In this document: positions 45,201 to 57,373 of the stretch, in pieces
Numbering within the stretch: the first letter of the stretch is position 1
Layout: each line of letters begins with the position of its first letter
Source of the DNA: Sambucus nigra
Lineage: Eukaryota; Streptophyta; Magnoliopsida; Dipsacales; Adoxaceae
Assembly (NCBI GenBank): GCA_949130495.1
Contig: OX422221.1
Location: 150,827,741-150,891,740 of the forward strand
Direction: 5' to 3'
DNA length: 64,000 bases
Notes under the pieces: generated by a model
What the model saw: the letters and a program-made list of their open reading frames with translations, nothing else
Told to the model about the DNA's origin: nothing
Databases searched by the model: none
Made by a program: the position numbers and the translations under genes

Positions 45201-48200
45201 TCGGGGGTATTTCGAGTTCTCCCCCTCTAACGCCATGTTTTCAAGCCTAAGTGTGGAAATAAGCAAATTATCGTCGTACTCTCAAACCGAGAGACCCGCG
45301 GCTGTGGGGTCGGTTCCTACGAGTTACGTTTGTCCCGTGGTGCCACCCACGGGGCCGTTCGGGGGCTGTTTCAAGTTGTCACCCTCTAACGCCATGTTTT
45401 GCTTTTGTGTAGAAATACGCAAATTACAATCGTACTCTCAAACCGGGAGACCCGCGGCTGTGGGGTCGGTTCTTGCGAGTTACGTTGGTCCCGTGGGAGG
45501 CGTTGGTGCCACCCACGGGGCCGTTCGGGGGCTGTTTCGAGTTCTCACCCTCTAACCCCATGTTTTCAAGCCTAAGTGTGGAAATAAGTAAACTAATGTC
45601 TCACTGTTAAACTGGGTGATCCGCGGCTGTGGGGTCCGTTCACACGAGTTACGTTGGTCCCATGGGAGGTGTTGGTGCCACCCACGGGGCCGTTCGGGGG
45701 CTGTTTCGAGTTTTCACCCTCTAACGCCATGTTTTGCTTAAGTATAGAAATACGCAAATTACCGTCGTACTCTCAAACCGGGAGAACCGCGGCTGTGGGG
45801 TCGATTCCTACGAGTTACGTTGGTCCCGTGGGAGGCGTTGGTGCCACCCACGGGGCCGTTCGGGGCCTGTTTCGAGTTCTCACCCTCTAACGCCATGTTT
45901 TCAACCTATGTGTGGAAATAAAAAAATTATAGTCGTACTCTCAAACCGGGAGACCCGCGGCTGCGGGGTCCGTTCCCACGAGTTACGATGGTCCCGTGGG
46001 AGGTGTTGGTGCCACCCACGGGGCCGTTCGGGGGCTGTTTCGAGTTTTCACCCACTAACGCCATGTTTTGCTTAAGTGTAGAAATACGTAAATTACCGTC
46101 GTACTCTCAAACCGGGAGACCCGCGACTGCGGGGTCGGTTCCTACGAGTTACGTTGGTCCCGTGGGAGGTGTTGGTGCCACCCACGGGGCTGTTCGGGGG
46201 CTGTTTCGATTTCTCACCCTCTAACGCCATGTTTTCAAGCCAAAGTGTGGAAATAAGCAAACAATCGTCGTAGTCTAAAATCGGGAGACCCGCGGCTGCG
46301 GGGTCCGTTCCCACGAGTTACGTTGGTCCCGTGGGAGGTGTTGTTGCCACCCACGGGGCCGTTCGGGGGCTGTTTTGAGTTCTCACCCTCTAATGCCATG
46401 GTTTGCTTAAGTGTAGAAATACGCAAATTACCGTCGTACTCTCAAACCGGAAGACCCACGGCTGCGGGGTCAGTTCCTACGAGTTACGTTGGTCCCGTGG
46501 GAGGCGTTGTTGCCACCCACGGGGCCGTTCGGGTGCTGTTTCGAGTTCTCACCCTCTAACGCCATGTTTTTAAGCCAAAGTGTGGAAATAAGCAAACTAC
46601 CATCGTACTCTCTAATCTGGAGACCCGCGGCTGCGGGGTCCGTTCCCATGAGTTACGTTGGTTCCTTGGGAGGCGTTGGTGCCACCCACGGGGCCGTTCG
46701 GGGGCTGTTTCGAGTTCTCACCCTCTAACGCCATGTTTTCAACCTATGTCTGGAAATAAAAAAATTATCGTCGTACTCTCAAACCGGGAGACCCGCGGCT
46801 GCGGGGTCCGTTCCCACGAGTTACGTTGGTCCCGTGGGAGGCGTTGGTGCCACCCACGGGGCTGTTCGGGGGCTGTTTCGAGTTATCACCCTCTAACGCC
46901 ATGTTTTCAAGCCAAAGGGTGGAAATAAGCAAACAATCGTCGTACTCTAAAATCGGGAGACCAGCGGCTGCGGGGTCCGTTCCCACGAGTTACGTTGGTC
47001 CCGTGGGAGGTGTTGTTGCCACCCACGGGGCCGTTCGGGGGCTGTTTCGAGTTCTCACCCTCTAACGCCATGGTTTGCTTAAGTGTTGAAATACGCAAAT
47101 TACCGTCGTACTCTCAAACCGGAAGACCCGCGGCTGCGGGGTCAGTTCCTACGAGTTACGTTGGTCCCGTGGGAGGCGTTGTTGCCACCCACGGGGCCGT
47201 TCGGGGGCTGTTTCGAGTTCTCACCCTCTAACGCCATGTTTTTAAGCCTAAGTGTGGAAATAAGCAAACTACCGTCGTACTCTCAAATCTGGAGACCCGC
47301 GGCTGCGGGGTCCGTTCCCACGAGTTACGTTGGTTCCGTGGGAGGCGTTGGTGCCACCCATGGGGCCGTTCGGGGGCTGTTTCGAGTTCTCACCCTCTAA
47401 CGCCATGTTTTCAACCTATGTGTGGAAATAAAAAAATTATCGTCGTACTCTCAAACCGGGAGACCCGCGGCTGCGGGGTCCGTTCCCACGAGTTACGTTG
47501 GTCCCGTGGGAGGTGTTGTTGCCACCCACGGGGCCGTTCGGGGGCTGTTTCGAGTTTTCACCCACTAACGCCATGTTTTGCTTAAGTGTAGAAATACGCA
47601 AATTACCGTCGTACTCTCAAACCGGGAGACCCGCGACTGCGGGGTCGGTTCCTACGAGTTACGTTGGTCCCGTGGGAGGCGTTGGTTCCACCCACGGGGC
47701 CATTCGGGGGCTGTTTCGAGTTTTCACCCTCTAACGCCATGTTTTGCTTAAGTGTAGAAATACGCAAATTACCGTCGTACTCTCAAACCGGGAGACCCGC
47801 GGCTGCGGTGTCGGTTCCTTCGAGTTACGTTGGTCCCGTGGGAGGCGTTGGTGTCACCCATGGGGCCGTTCGGGGGCTGTTTCGAGTTCTCACCCTCTAA
47901 CGCCATGTTTTTAAGCCTAAGTGTGGAAATAAGCAAATTATCGTCGTACTCTCAAATCGGGAGACCCGCGGCTGCGGGGTCCATTCCCACGAGTTACGTT
48001 GGTCCCGAGGGAGGCGTTGGTGCCACCCACGGGGCCGTTCGGGGGCTGTTTCGAGTTCTCACCCTCTAACGCCATGCTTTCAACCTATGTGTAGAAATAC
48101 GGAAATTACCGTCGTACTCTCAAACCGGGAGACCCGCGACTGCGGGGTCGGTTCCTACGAGTTACGTTGGTCCCGTGGGAGGCGTTGGTTCCACCCACGG

Positions 48201-51200
48201 GGCCGTTCGGGGGCTGTTTCGAGTTTTCACCCTCTAACGCCATGTTTTGCTTAAGTGTAGAAATACGCAAATTACCATCGTACTCTCAAACTGGGAGACC
48301 CGCGGCTGCGGGGTCGGTTCCTTCGAGTTACGTTGGTCCCGTGGGAGGCGTTGGTGCCACCCATGGGGCCGTTCGGGGGCTGTTTCGAGTTCTCACCCTC
48401 TAACGCCATGTTTTTAAGCCTAAGTGTGGAAATAAGTAAATTATCGTCGTACTCTCAAACCGGGAGACCCGCGGCTGCGGGGTCCAGGCCCACGAGTTAC
48501 GTTGGTCCCGTGGGAGGTGTTGGTGCCACCCACGTGGCCGTTCGGGGGCTGTTTCGAGTTCTCACCCTCTAACGCCATGTTTTCAACCTATGTGTGGAAA
48601 TAAAAAAATTATCGTCGTACTCTCAAACCGGGAGACCCGCGGCTGCGGGGTCCGTTCCCACGAGTTACGTTGGTCCCGTGGGAGGTGTTGGTGCCACCCA
48701 CGGGGCCGTTCGGGGGCTGTTTCGAGTTTTCACCCACTAACGCCATGTTTTGCTTAAGTGTAGAAATACGCAAATTACCGTCGTACTCTCAAACCGGGAG
48801 ACCCGCGACTGCGGGGTCGGTTCCTACGAGTTACGTTGGTCCCGTGGGAGGCATTGGTGCCACCCACGGGGCTGTTCGGGGGTTGTTTTGAGTTCTCACC
48901 CTCTAACGCCATGTTTTCAAGCCAAAGTGTGGAAATAAGCAAACAATCGTCGTACTCTAAAATCGGGAGACCCGCGGCTGCGGGGTCCATTCCCACGAGT
49001 TACGTTGGTCCCGTGGGAGGTGTTGTTGCCACCCACGGGGCCGTTCGGGGGCTGTTTCGAGTTCTCACCCTCTAACGCCATGTTTTGCTTAAGTGTAAAA
49101 ATACGCAAATTACCGTCGTACTCTCAAACCGGAAGACCCGCGGCTGCGGGGTCAGTTCCTACGAGTTACGTTGGTCCCGTGGGAGGCGTTGTTGCCACCC
49201 ACGGGGCCGTTCGGGGGCTGTTTCGAGTTCTCACCCTCTAACGCCATGTTTTTAAGCCTAAGTGTGGAAATAAGCAAACTACCGTCGTACTCTCAAATCT
49301 GGAGTTCCGCGACTGCGGGGTTCGTTCCCACGAGTTACGTGGGTTCCGTGGGAGGCGTTGGTGCCACCCACGGGGCCGTTCGGGGGCTATTTCGAGTTCT
49401 CACCCTCTAACGCCATGTTTTCAACCTATGTGTGGAAATAAAAAAATTATCGTCGTACTCTCAAACCGGGAGACCCGCGACTACGGGGTCGGTTCCTACG
49501 AGTTACGTTGGTCCTGTGGGAGGCGTTGGTTCCACCCACGGGGCCGTTCGGGGGCTGTTTCGAGTTTTCACCCTCTAACGCCATGTTTTGCTTAAGTGTA
49601 GAAATACGCAAATTACCGTCGTACTCTCAAACCGGGAGACCCGCGGCTGCGGGGTCGGTTCCTTCGAGTTACGTTGGTCCCGTGGGAGGCGTTGGTGCCA
49701 CCCATGGGGCCGTTCGGGGGCTGTTTCGAGTTCTCACCCTCTAACGCCATGTTTTTAAGCCTAAGTGTGGAAATAAGTAAATTATCGTCGTACTCTCAAA
49801 CCGGGAGACCCGCGGCTGCGGGGCCCATTCCCACGAGTTACGTTGGTCCCGTGGGAGGTGTTGGTGCCACCCACGGGGCCGTTCGGGGGCTGTTTCGAGT
49901 TCTCACCCTCTAACGCCATGTTTTCAACCTATGTGTGGAAATAAAAAAATTATCGTCGTACTCTCAAACCGGGAGACCCGCGGCTGCGGGGTCCGTTCCC
50001 ACGAGTTACGTTGGTCCCGTGGGAGGTGTTGGTGCCACCCACGGGGCCGTTCGGGGGCTGTTTCGAGTTTTCACCCACTAACGCCATGTTTTGCTTAAGT
50101 GTAGAAATACGCAAATTACCGCCGTACTCTCAAACCGGGAGACCCGCGACTGCGGGGGCGGTTCCTACGAGTTACGTTGGTCCCGTGGGAGGAGTTGGTT
50201 CCACCCACGGGGCCGTTCGGGGGCTGTTTCGAGTTTTCACCCTCTAACGCCATGTTTTGCGTAAGTGTAGAAATACGCAAATTACCGTCGTACTCTCAAA
50301 TCGGCAGACTCGCGGCTGCGGGGTCGGTTCCTTCAAGTTACGTTGGTCCCGTGGGAGGCGTTGGTGCCACCCATGGGGCCGTTCGGGGGCTGTTTCGAGT
50401 TCTCACCCTCTAACGCCATGTTTTTAAGCCTAAGTGTGGAAATAAACAAATTATCGTCGTACTCTCAAACCGGGAGACCCGCGGCTGGGGGGTCCATTCC
50501 CACGAGTTACGTTGGTCCCGTGGGAGGCGTTGGTGCCACCCACGGGGCCATTCGGGGGCTGTTTCGAGTTCTCACCCTCTAACGCCATGTTTTGCTTAAG
50601 TGTAGAAATACGCAAATTACCGTCGTACTCTCAAACCGGGAGACCCGCGGCTGTGGGGTCAGTTCCTACGAGTTACGTTGGTCCCGTGGGAGGCGTTGTT
50701 GCCACCCACGGGGCCGTTCGGGGGCTGTTTCGAGTTCTCACCCTCTAACGCCATGTTTTAAAGCCTAAGTGTGGAAATAAGCAAACTACCGTCGTACTCT
50801 CAAACCGGGAGACCCGCGGCTGCGGGGTCCGTTCCCACGAGTTACGTTGGTTCTGTGGGAGGCGTTGGTGCCACCCACGGGGCCGTTCGGGGGCTGTTTC
50901 GAGTTCTCACCCTCTAACGCCATGTTTTCAACCTCTGTGTGGAAATAAAAAAATTATCGTCGTACTCTCAAACCGGGAGACCCGCGGCTGCGGGGTCCGT
51001 TCCCACGAGTTACGTTGGTCCCGTGGGAGGTGTTGGTGCCACCCACGGGGCCGTTCGGGGGCTGTTTCGAGTTTTCACCCACTAACGCCATGTTTTGCTT
51101 AAGTGTAGAAATACGCAAATTACCGTCGTACTCTCAAACCGGGAGACCCGCGGCTGCGGGGTCGGTTCCTACGAGTTACGTTGGTCCCGTGGGAGGCGTT

Positions 51201-54200
51201 GGTTCCACCCACGGGGCCGTTCGGGGGCTGTTTCGAGTTTTCACCCTCTAACGCCATGTTTTGCTTAAGTGTAGAAATACGCAAATTACCGTCGTACTAT
51301 CAAACCGGGAGACCCGCGGCTGCGGGGTCGATTCCTTCGAGTTACGTTGGTCCCGTGGGAGGCGTTGGTGCCACCCATGGGGCCGTTCGGGGGCTGTTTC
51401 GAGTTCTCACCCTCTAACGCCATGTTTTTAAGCCTAAGTGTGGAAATAAGCAAATTATCGTCGTACTCTCAAACCGGGAGACCCGCGGCTGCGGGGTCCA
51501 TTCCCACGAGTTACGTTGGTCCCGTGGGAGGCATTGGTGCCACCCACGGGGCCGTTCGGGGGCTGTTTCGAGTTCTCACCCTCTAACGCCATGTTTTCAA
51601 CCTATGTGTGGAAATAAAAAAATTATCGTCGTACTCTCAAACCGGGAGACCAGCGGCTGCGGGGTCCGTTGCCACGAGTTACGTTGGTCCCGTGGGAGGT
51701 GTTGGTGCCACCCACGGGGCCGTTCGGGGGCTGTTTCGAGTTTTCACCCTCTAACGCCATGTTTTGCTTAAGTGTAGAAATACACAAATTACCGTCGTAC
51801 TCTCAAACCGGGAGACCCGCTGCTGCGGGGTCGGTTCCTACGAGTTACGTTGGTCCCGTGGGAGGCGTTGGTGCCACCCACGGGGCCGTTCGGGGCCTGT
51901 TTCGAGTTCTCACCCTCTAACGCCTTGTTTTTAAGCCTAAGTGTGGAAATACGCTAATTACCGTCGTACTCTCAAACCGGGAGACCCGCGGCTGCGGGGT
52001 CGGTTCCTTCGAGTTACGTTGGTCCCGTGGGAGGCGTTGGTGCCACCCATGGGGCCGTTCGGGGGCTGTTTCGAGTTCTCACCCTCTAACGCCATGTTTT
52101 TAACCCTAAGTGTGGAAATAAGCAAATTATCGTCGTACTCTCAAACCGGGAGACCCGCGACTGCGGGGTCGGTTCCTACGAGTTACGTTGGTCCCGTGGG
52201 AGGTGTTGGTGCCACCAACGGGGCCGTTCGGGGGCTGTTTTGAGTTTTTACCCTCTAACGCCATGTTTTGCTTAAGTGTAGAAATACGCAAATTACCGTC
52301 GTACTCTCAAACCGGGAGACCCGCGGCTGTGGGGTAGGTTCCTACGAGTTACGTTGGTCCCGTGGGAGGCGTTGGTGCCACCCACGGGGCCGTTCGGGGG
52401 CCGTTTCGAGTTCTCACCCTCTAACGCCATGTTTTTAACCCTAAGTGTGGAAATAAGCAAATTATCGTCGTACTCTCAAACCGGAAGACCCGCGGCTGCG
52501 GGGTCGGTTCCTACGAGTTACGTTGGTCCCGTGGGAGGTGTTGGTGCCACCCACGGGGCCGTTCGGGGGCTGTTTCGAGTTCTCACCCTCTAACGCCATG
52601 TTTTTAAGCCCAATTGTGGAAATAAGTAAATTATCGTCGTACTCGCAAATCGGGAGACCCGCGACTGCGGGGTCGGTTCCTACGAGTTACGTTGGTCCCG
52701 TGGGAGGCGTTGGTGCCACCCATGGGGCCGTTCGGGGGCTGTTTCGAGTTCTCACCCTCTAACGCCATGTTTTTAACCCTAAGTGTGGAAATAAGCAAAT
52801 TATCGTCGTACTCTCAAACCGGGAGACCCGCGGCTTCGGGGTAGGTTCCTACGAGTTACGTTGGTCCCGTGGGAGGTGTTGGTGCCACCAACGGGGCCGT
52901 TCGGGGGCTGTTTTGAGTTTTTACCCTCTAACGCCATGTTTTGCTTAAGTGTAGAAATACGCAAATTACCGTCGTACTCTCAAACCGGGAGACCCGCGGC
53001 TGCGGGGTAGGTTCCTACGAGTTACGTTGGTCCCGTGGGAGGCGTTGGTGCCACCCACGGGGCCGTTCGGGGGCCGTTTCGAGTTCTCACCCTCTAACGC
53101 CATGTTTTTAACCCTAAGTGTGGAAATAAGACAATTATCGTCGTACTCTCAAACCGGGAGACCCGCGGCTGCGGGGTCGGTTCCTACGAGTTACGTTGGT
53201 CCCGTGGGAGGTGTTGGTGCCACCCACGGGGCCGTTCGGGGGCTGTTTCGAGTTCTCACCCTCTAACGCCATGTTTTTAAGCCTAATTGTGGAAATAAGT
53301 AAATTATCGTCGTACTCGCAAATCGGGAGACCCGCGACTGCGGGGTCGGTTCCTACGAGTTACGTTGGTCCCGTGGGAGGCGTTGGTGCCACCCACGGGG
53401 CCGTTCGGGGACTGTTTCGAGTTCTCACCCTCTAACGCCATGTTTTCAAGCCTAAGTGTGGAAATAAGCAAACTACCGTCGTACTCTCAAATCGGGACAC
53501 CCGCGGCTGCGGGGTCGGTTCCCACGAGTTACGTTGGTCCCGTGGGAGGCGTTGGTGCCACCCACGGGGCCGTTAGGGGGTATTTCGAGTTCTCCCCCTC
53601 TAACGCCATGTTTTCAAGCCTAAGTGTGGAAATAAGCAAATTATCGTCGTACTCTCAAACCGGGAGACCCGCGGCTGTGGGGTCGGTTCCTACGAGTTAC
53701 GTTTGTCCCGTGGTGCCACCCACGGGGCCGTTCGGGGGCTGTTTCAAGTTGTCACCCTCTAACGCCATGTTTTGCTTTTGTGTAGAAATACGCAAATTAC
53801 GATCGTACTCTCAAACCGGGAGACCCGCGGCTGCGGGATCGGTTCCTATGAGTTACGTTGGTCCCGTGGGAGGCGTTGGTGCCACCCACGGGGCCGTTCG
53901 GGGGCTGTTTCGAGTTCTCACCCTCTAACCCCATGTTTTCAAGCCTAAGTGTGGAAATAAGTAAACTACTGTCTCACTGTCAAACTGGGTGATCCGCGGC
54001 TGTGGGGTCCGTTCACACGAGTTACGTTGGTCCCATGGGAGGTGTTGGGGCCACCCACGGGGCTGTTCGGGGGCTGTTTCGAGTTTTCACCCTCTAACGC
54101 CATGTTTTGCTTAAGTGTAGAAATACGCAAATTACCGTCGTACTCTCAAACCGGGAGACCCGCGGCTGTGGGGTCAGTTCCTACGAGTTACGTTGGTCCC

Positions 54201-56035
54201 GTGGGAGGCGTTGGTGCCACCCACGGGGCCGTTCGGGGCCAGTTTCGAGTTCTCACCCTCTAACGCCATGTTTTCAACCTATGTGTGGAAATAAAAAAAT
54301 TATCGTCGTACTCTCAAACCGGGAGACCCGCGGCTGCGGGGTCCGTTCCCACGAGTTACGTTGGTCCCGTGGGAGGTGTTGGTGCCACCCACGGGGCCGT
54401 TCGGGGGCTGTTTCGAGTTTTCACCCACTAACGCCATGTTTTGCTTAAATTTAGAAATACGCAAATTACCGTCGTACTCTCAAACCGGGTGACCCGCGAC
54501 TGTGGGGTCGGTTCCTACGAGTTACGTTGGTACCGTGGGAGGCGTTGGTGCGACCCTCGGGGCTGTTCGGGGGCTGTTTCGAGTTCTCACCCTCTAACGC
54601 CATGTTTTCAAGCCAAAGTGTGGAAATAAGCAAACAATCGTCGTACTCTAAAATCGGGAGACCCGCGGCTGCGAGGTCCGTTCCCACGAGTTACGTTGGT
54701 TCCGTGGGAGGCGTTGGTGCCACCCACGGGGCCGTTCGGGGGCTATTTCGAGTTCTCACCCTCTAACGCCATGTTTTCAACCTATGTGTGGAAATAAAAA
54801 AATTATCGTCGTACTCTCAAACCGGGAGACCCGCGGCTGCGGGGTCCATTACCACGAGTTACATTGGTCCCGTGGGAGGTGTTGGTGCCACCCAAGGGGC
54901 CGTTCGGGGGCTGTTTCGAGTTTTCACCCACTAACGCCATGTTTTGTTTAAGTGTAGAAATACGCAAATTACCGTCGTACTCTCAAACTGGGAGACCCGT
55001 GACTGCGGGGTCGGTTCCTACGAGTTACGTTGGTCCCGTGGGAGGCGTTGGTTCCACCCACGGGGCCGTTCGGGGGCTGTTTCGAGTTTTCACCCTCTAA
55101 CGCCATGTTTTGCTTAAGTGTAGAAATACGCAAATTACCGTCGTACTCTCAAACCGGGAGACCCGCGGCTGCGGGGTCGGTTCCTTCGAGTTACGTTGGT
55201 CCCGTGGGAGGCGTTGGTGCCACCCATGGGGCCGTTCGGGGGTTGTTCCGAGTTCTCACCCTCTAACGCCTTGTTTTTAAGCCTAAGTGTAGAAATACGC
55301 AAATTACCGTCGTACTCTCAAACCGGGAGACCCGCGGCTGCGGGGTCGGTTCCTTCGAGTTACGTTGGTCCCGAGGGAGGCATTGGTGCCACCCACGGGG
55401 CCGTTCGGGGGATGTTTCGAGTTCTCACCCTCTAACGCCGTGTTTTCAACCTATGTGTGGAAATAAAAAAATTATCATCGTACTCTCAAACCGGGAGACC
55501 CGCGGCTGCGGGGACCGTTCCCATGAGTTACGTTGGTCCCGTGGAAGGTGTTGGTGCCACCCACGGGGCCGTTCGGGGGCTGTTTCGAGTTTTCACCCTC
55601 TAACGCCATGTTTTGCTTAAGTGTAGAAATACGCAAATTACCGTCGTACTCTCAAACCGGGAGACCCGCGGCTGTGGGGTCGGTTCCTACGAGTTACGTT
55701 GGTCCCGTGGGAGGCGTTGGTGCCACCCACGGGGCCGTTTGGGGCCTGTTTCGAGTTCTCACCCTCTAACGCCATGTTTTTAAACCTATGTGTGGAAATA
55801 AGCAAATTATCGTCGTACTCTCAAACCGGGAGACCTGCGGCTGCGGGGTCCATTCCCACGAGTTACGTTGGTCCCATGGGAGGTGTTGGTGCCACCCACG
55901 GGGCCGTTCGGGGGCTGTTTCGAGTTCTCACCCTCTAACGCCATGTTTTCAACCTATGTGTGGAAATAAAAAAATTATCGTCGTACTCTCAAACCGGGAG
56001 ACCCGCGGCTGCGGGGTCCGTTCCCACGAGTTACG

Positions 56036-57373
56036 TTGGTCCCGTGGGAGGTGTTGGTGCCACCCACGGGGCCGTTCGGGGGCTGTTTCGAGTTTTCACC
56101 CACTAACGCCATGTTTTGCTTAAGTGTAGAAATACGCAAATTACCGTCGTACTCTCAAACCGGGAGACCCGCGACTGCGGGGTCGGTTCCTACGAGTTAC
56201 GTTGGTCCCGTGGGAGGCGTTGGTTCCACCCACGGGGCCGTTCGGGGGCTGTTTCGAGTTTTCACCCTCTAACGCCATGTTTTGCTTAAGTGTAGAAATA
56301 CGCAAATTACCGTCGTACTCTCAAACCGGGAGACCCGCGGCTGCGGGGTCGGTTCCTTCGAGTTACGTTGGTCCCGTGGGAGGCGTTGGTGCCACCCATG
56401 GGGCCGTTCGGGGGCTGTTTCGAGTTCTCACCCTCTAACGCCATGTTTTTAAGCCTAAGTGTGGAAATAAGTAAATTATCGTCGTACTCTCAAACCGGGA
56501 GACCCGCGGCTGCGGGGTCCAGTCCCACGAGTTACGTTGGTCCCGTGGGAGGTGTTGGTGCCACCCACGGGGCCGTTCGGGGGCTGTTTCGAGTTCTCAC
56601 CCTCTAACGCCATGTTTTCAACCTATGTGTGGAAATAAAAAAATTATCGTCGTACTCTCAAACCGGGAGACCCGCGGCTGCGGGGTCCGTTCCCACGAGT
56701 TACGTTGGTCCCGTGGGAGGTGTTGGTGCCACCCACGGGGCCGTTCGGGGGCTGTTTCGAGTTTTCACCCACTAACGCCATGTTTTGCTTAAGTGTAGAA
56801 ATACGCAAATTACCGTCGTACTCTCAAACCGGGAGACCCGCGACTGCGGGGGCGGTTCCTACGAGTTACGTTGGTCCCGTGGGAGGCGTTGGTTCCACCC
56901 ACGGGGCCGTTCGGGGGCTGTTTCGAGTTTTCACCCTCTAACGCCATGTTTTGCTTAAGTGTAGAAATACGCAAATTACCGTCGTACTCTCAAACCGGGA
57001 GACCCGCGGCTGCGGGGTCGGTTCCTACGAGTTACGTTGGTCCCGTGGGAGGCGTTGGTGCCACCCATGGGGCCGTTCGGGGGCTGTTTCGAGTTCTCAC
57101 CCTCTAACGCCATGTTTTTAAGCCTAAGTGTGGAAGTAAACAAATTATCGTCGTACTCTCAAACCGGGAGACCCGCGGCTGGGGGGTCCATTCCCACGAG
57201 TTACGTTGGTCCCGTGGGAGGCGTTGGTGCCACCCACGGGGCCATTCGGGGGCTATTTCGAGTTCTCACCCTCTAACGCCATGTTTTTAAGCCTAAGTGT
57301 GGAAATAAGCAGATTATTGTCGTACTCTCAAACCGGGAGACCCGCGGCTGCGAGGTCGGTTCCTACGAGTTAC
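56036..57373. repeat. Tandem copies of a 669-bp four-monomer higher-order unit
   Basis: Subtypes follow in fixed order. V is 'gtgttggtgcc' with 'cactaacgcc' and 'ttttgcttaag', 166 bp. S is 'gcgttggttcc', 166 bp. M is 'cacccatggggcc' with 'tttttaagcc', 169 bp. C is 'tttcaacctatg' with 'aaaaaaattatcg', 168 bp. V starts at 56036 and again at 56705, exactly 669 bp apart. The fourth unit of the second copy is a different subtype (tttttaagcc). The same V-S-M-C order occurs elsewhere, for example from 43315, 47498, 51015 and 54864. Confidence 0.8.
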
